Positions 5,308 through 7,868 of a stretch of DNA of 7,868 nt are shown here, one piece after another. A program made the translations under genes and the position numbers. Within the stretch, counting starts at the first letter, position 1, and each line of letters opens with the position of its first letter. The DNA comes from Desulfocicer vacuolatum DSM 3385 (GTDB taxonomy: Bacteria > Desulfobacterota > Desulfobacteria > Desulfobacterales > SURF-7), in the NCBI GenBank assembly GCA_945870015.1, contig CAMBQS010000149.1, forward strand, positions 1 to 7,868, given 5' to 3'. The notes under the pieces were generated by a model. That model ran no database searches and was not told the DNA's origin. It saw nothing but the letters and a program-made list of their open reading frames with translations.

Positions 5308-5342
5308 GTCGTTCACTGTCTGAGTGGGTTAGAAGCGACTCC
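5305..5342. repeat. Nested hairpin GGAGTCG/CGACTCC
   Basis: GGAGTCG (5305-5311) is perfectly complementary to CGACTCC (5336-5342). The 24-base interval contains a second, smaller stem, CACT (5314-5317)/AGTG (5323-5326). No T tract follows on either strand, so it is not a terminator. It could be a structured RNA element or a protein-binding palindrome. Confidence 0.45.
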
Positions 5343-5487
5343 CCTTATCCACGAGTTTGAACGACGTAGTCTTAAAATTATTCATGGAGCGGTGTTCATT
5401 CTGAAACGTTTTAAAAAATTTACCTATATTTATTCATGTTGAAGAAATAAAAACCCCTTTCGCAACAGGAACAGCAGGAAAAGTAAT

Positions 5488-5516
5488 TTGACAAATCAAA
5501 TATCTTACCCTATTGT
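5488..5516 (+). promoter_or_regulatory. vapBC promoter
   Basis: A consensus -35, TTGACA (5488-5493), is followed after 17 bases by TATTGT (5511-5516) as the -10. A TATAAT at 5522-5527 is closer to consensus but too far from this -35 (28 bases). The start codon at 5548 then gives a leader of about 25 bases with an excellent ribosome binding site. Confidence 0.55.
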
Positions 5517-5540
5517 AAGGATATAATTATTTGGTAAGGA
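5504..5540 (+). promoter_or_regulatory. Putative VapBC operator: CTTAC/GTAAG boxes
   Basis: CTTAC (5504-5508) and GTAAG (5515-5519) form an inverted repeat that overlaps the -10, flanked by near-symmetric ATAT on both sides. GTAAGGA is repeated directly at 5515-5521 and 5534-5540, 19 bases apart. Three copies of one half-site between promoter and start fit the autorepression expected of an AbrB-fold antitoxin bound to its toxin. Confidence 0.5.
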
Positions 5541-5542
5541 GG
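5536..5542 (+). promoter_or_regulatory. Strong ribosome binding site of the VapB gene
   Basis: AAGGAGG with 5 bases to the ATG at 5548. It overlaps the downstream GTAAGGA box, so antitoxin binding there could also affect translation. Confidence 0.8.
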
Positions 5543-5547
5543 TTTGT

Positions 5548-5790
5548 ATGATTACCGCAACGGTTACAAGCAAAGGTCAAATTACGATCCCAAAAGACAT
5601 CCGGGATCAACTTAAACTCCAGGCAGGAGACAGAATTCATTTTTTTATCGATAATTCTACTGGAACAGTAACATTTCTGCCGCTTAAAACAAATGTAAGA
5701 GAACTCAAAGGAATCGTTCCAAAACCCAGGAAACCGATCTCAATAAGTGACATGAACCAAGCGATTAAAGCTGGTGGAAGCAAGATATGA
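5548..5790 (+). CDS. vapB: VapB-type antitoxin, AbrB/MazE swapped-hairpin fold
   Basis: The 80-residue protein begins TATVTSKGQITIPKDIRDQLKLQAGDRIHFFID, the classical AbrB/MazE/SpoVT N-terminal domain (about residues 1-45) that dimerises through swapped hairpins and binds DNA. The tail (about 50-80: LKGIVPKPRKPISISDMNQAI) is the toxin-wrapping part; its short helix SISDMNQAI is typical for antitoxins of PIN toxins. The gene has a strong promoter and ribosome binding site, and its stop overlaps the toxin start by four bases (ATGA at 5787-5790), so translation is probably coupled. It should neutralise the PIN toxin and repress its own operon. Confidence 0.93.
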   Translation: MITATVTSKGQITIPKDIRDQLKLQAGDRIHFFIDNSTGTVTFLPLKTNVRELKGIVPKPRKPISISDMNQAIKAGGSKI

Positions 5791-6185
5791 TTGGAATTGA
5801 TACAAATGTACTGGTACGTTACCTCGCCCAGGATGATCCGGATCAAACCAGAATCGCGACCGAATTTATAGAAAAGAAATGCAGTGAAACGGATCCCGCC
5901 TTCATCAATCATATCGTTTTATGCGAAACCGTGTGGATTCTTGAAAGACTCTATGATGTAAAGAAGTCGCTGATTGCTGAAATTTTAGAAAAAATTTTGA
6001 ACACGGAACAGTTTAAAATTCATATGGTTGATATCGTCTGGAGGGCACTCCAAGAATTCAAACTGAAAAATAAAGTTGATTTTGCCGACTGCCTTTTATC
6101 TCAAATTAACACGGAAAATGGCTGCAGAGAAACGGTAACTTTTGACAAGGCCGCAGCCGAAACCTCCGGATATAACCTGTTATAA
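5787..6185 (+). CDS. vapC: VapC-type toxin, PIN-domain ribonuclease
   Basis: The 132-residue protein has the PIN-domain length and acidic catalytic set: Asp5 (IGIDTNVLVRYL), Glu47 (VLCETVWIL), Asp101 (KVDFADCLL; Asp98 nearby) and Asp120 (TVTFDK). These coordinate Mg/Mn in VapC RNases, which commonly cleave tRNA or rRNA. The pattern of N-terminal strand, CETVW helix and late FADCL helix is complete, so the toxin looks active. The start ATG overlaps the vapB stop. The C-terminus is followed within 32 bases by a C-rich hairpin repeat and the remains of another toxin-antitoxin pair. Confidence 0.93.
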   Translation: MIGIDTNVLVRYLAQDDPDQTRIATEFIEKKCSETDPAFINHIVLCETVWILERLYDVKKSLIAEILEKILNTEQFKIHMVDIVWRALQEFKLKNKVDFADCLLSQINTENGCRETVTFDKAAAETSGYNLL

Positions 6186-6205
6186 ACATAGAAAACCGAC
6201 GAACA

Positions 6206-6232
6206 CCCCCCCAGGGCCCCCCTCAAGGGGGG
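6206..6232. repeat. C-rich hairpin repeat CCCCCC-TCAA-GGGGGG
   Basis: Seven C residues (6206-6212), AGGG, then CCCCCC (6217-6222), loop TCAA, GGGGGG (6227-6232), a perfect 6-bp stem with a tetraloop. Strings of this type (C run, TCAA, G run, AATT) recur as dispersed repeats in several bacterial genomes; copy number here cannot be checked from one window. It sits at the exact upstream edge of the decayed antitoxin gene and may mark an insertion or deletion junction. No T tract follows. Confidence 0.6.
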
Positions 6233-6255
6233 AATTGAAAAAGTTGACATTCCAA

Positions 6256-6376
6256 ATGCGGATACCCTGGTCTGAGGACGCCGAAGATATTCTTGACTTT
6301 GAGGAAAGAGATCATGAACCTGTAATCAGTGACGAACAGATGGTTTAAAAGGTTAAAAAAAGATGGCCGAATATAA
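6256..6376 (+). pseudogene. Decayed RelB-like antitoxin gene (frameshift, possibly missing 5' part)
   Basis: From the ATG at 6256 the frame reads MRIPWSEDAEDILDFEERDHEPVISDEQMV and stops at TAA 6346-6348. Skipping one T of the TTT at 6344-6346 restores the frame to ...QMVKRLKKDGRI and a stop at 6374-6376 that overlaps the toxin ATG (6363), the normal arrangement of such operons. So a single T insertion is the likely lesion. The acidic, EP.IS.E-type sequence fits the toxin-binding C-terminal part of an antitoxin; no DNA-binding N-terminal domain is visible, and upstream lies the C-rich repeat. No ribosome binding site precedes 6256. Family assignment is by context and weak similarity. Confidence 0.6.
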
Positions 6377-6602
6377 AGTTGTGTTCAAGAACTCGGTTTG
6401 GAAGGATTTTAAGTCTATTCCTAAAACACAGTTACAAAATATTCTTGAAAAGATAAAATCGCTGTCAATAAACCCAAGGCAAAATGGTTCACAAAAACCG
6501 AGTAGCCAGGAACGGTATCGTCTTCGTCAAGGCTGTTACCTTATTTTATATTCAATTTAAGATAATGAGATTACAGTTTGGGTAGTAAAGGTAGCTTTCT
6601 GA
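6363..6602 (+). pseudogene. Decayed RelE-family toxin gene (internal stop codon)
   Basis: The frame begins MAEYKVVFKNSVWKDFKSIPKTQLQNILEKI, then NPRQNGSQKP and ERYRLRQGCYLILYSI: a clear RelE toxin fold. A TAA at 6558-6560 ends it at 65 residues. Beyond it the same frame continues DNEITVWVVKVAF, precisely the next beta strands of RelE, before a TGA at 6600-6602. CAA (Gln) to TAA is the simplest change. The usual C-terminal end after VVKV (GHR.-type basic residues needed for mRNA cleavage) is also missing. The toxin is therefore almost certainly inactive, which fits the damaged antitoxin next door. Confidence 0.85.
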
Positions 6603-6624
6603 AAAACACAATCTCTTTCTTCAG

Positions 6625-7260
6625 ATGAAAAAAACCATGCAAACCGAAAAAACCGTATTTGAAAAAACTTATAAAAACTATCTCGAACAGATTGGAAAAA
6701 TAAACTTCGAATCAGTTGCTTTGAAACTCGGCTTGAAAACAGACTGGGAGACCATCAAAATACCGTTATTTAAAAGTGAATACACTGTTTCTTCCGAAAA
6801 AATCACCGGCCCTTCCGGTGAAAAACCTGCTTATGATATCTGCGTGATTCTGAGCAAATATCTTCTGCTGTGCCCGGATAAATCTCCCGCAGGCGATAAC
6901 TGGGTATCCTTCCGGAATCTTAAAGACGCTGGCCCTCTGACAAATTACTTTGCCAACGAAATCGAACATGCCGTGGCCCTTTATTTTTCCGGAAAGATCC
7001 CGGAGCTGAAAAAGGCCGGAACCTTGTTGGGCGGTTATCCACCGGGACTTGATGCTGAGTATGACTTCGCAATGCAATTTGATGCGCTTCCAATGATACC
7101 TGTCATTTTGCTATACAATGACGCGGATGAAGAGTTTCCGGCAAAATGTTCCGTGCTGTTTGAAAGCAGGGTAGAAAAATACCTGGATGCTGAATGCATT
7201 GCAATGCTTGGAAGACAGATGTTTTCCCGCCTGAAAAAAACTTCCGATAGAGGCATGTAA
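6625..7260 (+). CDS. DUF3786 domain-containing protein
   Basis: A 211-residue soluble protein whose features match DUF3786: an N-terminal helix TYKNYLEQIGKINFESVALKLGLK, KPAYDICVILSKYLLLCP in the middle, DNWVSFRNLKDAGPLTNYFANEIEHA, and the C-terminal part FDALPMIPVILLYNDADEEFPAKCSVLFESRVEKYLDAECIAMLG. The last segment (LPMIPV.LLYN..DEEFPA) is the most conserved block I recall for the family. DUF3786 occurs mainly in anaerobes such as sulfate reducers and clostridia; its function is unknown. No signal peptide or membrane span. The ATG at 6625 and one at 6637 are both in frame, neither with a good ribosome binding site. It converges with the phosphopantetheinyl transferase gene, 14 bases apart. 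Confidence 0.8.
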   Translation: MKKTMQTEKTVFEKTYKNYLEQIGKINFESVALKLGLKTDWETIKIPLFKSEYTVSSEKITGPSGEKPAYDICVILSKYLLLCPDKSPAGDNWVSFRNLKDAGPLTNYFANEIEHAVALYFSGKIPELKKAGTLLGGYPPGLDAEYDFAMQFDALPMIPVILLYNDADEEFPAKCSVLFESRVEKYLDAECIAMLGRQMFSRLKKTSDRGM

Positions 7261-7274
7261 ATAAAAAGTCTACA

Positions 7275-7868
7275 CTATGTATCGAACCGCGTAAAAGCAA
7301 AAGCCACGAACCGTCCGTCATGACTCAAACTGATGTTGATCGGGATTTTTTCTCCCTGAACAAACACCTCCGGAGGCCCGGGCTGATTGACGATGATTTT
7401 TCGTCTGATCTGAATCTGAGAAACATCTGTTTTCAGGTATGCAGCCATTCGATCTTTTGCCAGTTCCCTGACAAATAAGGATTCCTGCTCCGGCAGGATG
7501 ATATCTCCTTTTTTATCAGTAGGGATCGGATAAATACCGGTTTCGATGGTCTGAATGTATGCTTCCTTTCCTGTTACACCCAGGCAGTGAACATAGTCCG
7601 GATCAATTGTCCCTCGGATCTGCACCGGCAGCTCCGGAGTGGTAACCATGCCATGAAAAGTGAAAGGAGATCCGATATCTTCTATGGATACTTCATACTG
7701 CTTCGGAGAGGATGAAACCAGAGGGGAAAATCTGGATGTTGCTTTGTAAGCACTCTCTTTCGCTGCCCAGAAACTCCAGAGGCATTGGTTCGGGAAGGAA
7801 GAAGACCGGAATTTTTTCTGTTCCGCCGGAGTGAGCACACGGCTTATAAAACGGTGATCTTCATATCC
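7275..7868 (-). CDS. AcpS-like 4'-phosphopantetheinyl transferase (N-terminus beyond window)
   Basis: The frame is open to the window edge, so the start is not visible; a GTG at 7838 is internal, since the upstream residues GYEDHRFISRVLTPAE match the family's RF..RVLTP.E block. Of 197 visible residues, WAAKESAYK (about 34-42) is the W..KE...K motif that binds Mg and CoA, and INISLSHDGRFVAFAF (about 178-193) is the C-terminal SLSH strand. The order RVLTPAE, KES..K, SLSH is that of AcpS. However, about 135 residues separate the last two, against about 45 in AcpS, so there is a large extra segment. The enzyme should move 4'-phosphopantetheine from CoA to a carrier protein serine; the carrier is unknown. 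Only the short N-terminal G.D strand is expected to be missing. Confidence 0.82.
   Translation of the reverse strand, partial: GYEDHRFISRVLTPAEQKKFRSSSFPNQCLWSFWAAKESAYKATSRFSPLVSSSPKQYEVSIEDIGSPFTFHGMVTTPELPVQIRGTIDPDYVHCLGVTGKEAYIQTIETGIYPIPTDKKGDIILPEQESLFVRELAKDRMAAYLKTDVSQIQIRRKIIVNQPGPPEVFVQGEKIPINISLSHDGRFVAFAFTRFDT

Larger units (their letters stand above)
5055..5487. other. Gene-free region with repeats and two DnaA-box-like 9-mers
   Basis: I see no credible protein gene here; short ORFs on both strands lack ribosome binding sites and family features. Contents seen: GGGGACGTTGTTGACAAA around 5212-5229, a string that resembles ends of dispersed REP/transposon-associated repeats but is not proven to be one; TCATCCACA (5251-5259) and TTATCCACG (5345-5353), each 8 of 9 to the DnaA box TTATCCACA and in the same orientation; an ATAGCGGA direct repeat; a 7-bp long-range stem at 5305-5342; and an AT-rich tract at about 5370-5460. 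A replication or regulatory function is possible but unsupported by any adjacent replication gene. Confidence 0.4.

Noticed and set aside
6142..6348. A 68-codon ORF starting inside vapC and running through the C-rich repeat
   Set aside because: Its first part is an out-of-frame reading of vapC and of the repeat (Pro-rich); only the part from 6256 has protein-like character and belongs to the decayed antitoxin.
7275..7838. Starting the phosphopantetheinyl transferase at the GTG at 7838
   Set aside because: The frame stays open to the window end and the upstream residues RFISR belong to the conserved RF..RVLTP.E block.
1..7868. CRISPR array, tRNA or rRNA genes, complete insertion sequence
   Set aside because: No regularly spaced repeats, no tRNA-like cloverleaf or rRNA stretch noticed, and no transposase ORF on either strand.

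Overview
The window looks like a chromosomal or island segment from an anaerobic Desulfobacterota-type bacterium (sulfate-reducer lineage). This is inferred from gene content: a cytidylate kinase-like/BON protein, a DUF3786 protein, an AcpS-like transferase and several toxin-antitoxin loci. No marker gene proves the taxonomy. The right half is dominated by accessory genes and is AT-rich between genes.

Layout. 2-508 (+): 3' part of a cytidylate kinase-like gene ending in a BON domain, then a clear intrinsic terminator. 580-1314 (+): tandem universal stress protein whose start lies only 10 bases after that terminator. 1343-1807 (-): zinc-ribbon protein of unknown role. 1966-2283 (-): alkyltransferase-like (ATL) DNA repair protein, with Trp in place of the methyl-acceptor Cys. 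2536-3138 (+): HigB/HigA-type toxin-antitoxin pair. 3203-4839 (-): two-gene operon with a ParA ATPase fused to a C-terminal glycogen-binding (CBM48/AMPK-beta type) domain, followed by a small, mostly disordered protein that starts with a ParB-like LGRGF peptide. 4840-5547: about 700 bases without a conventional gene, holding a possible leader ORF and attenuator for the parA operon, a long-range hairpin, short direct repeats, two DnaA-box-like 9-mers and the vapBC promoter. 5548-6185 (+): VapB (AbrB fold)/VapC (PIN) pair. 6217-6602: a C-rich hairpin repeat followed by a decayed RelBE-type pair, with a one-base frameshift in the antitoxin and a nonsense codon in the toxin. 6625-7260 (+): DUF3786 protein. 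7275-7868 (-): AcpS-like 4'-phosphopantetheinyl transferase, cut by the window edge.

The most interesting item is the ParA-CBM48 fusion with its LGRGF partner. The ATPase motifs are intact and the aromatic and polar positions that bind alpha-glucan in AMPK-beta are all present. The architecture suggests a ParA-type positioning system whose cargo is glycogen or another alpha-glucan body, comparable in logic to McdA/McdB for carboxysomes. That function is inference. The three toxin-antitoxin loci around it (two intact, one fossil) make this stretch look like an accessory or formerly mobile region.
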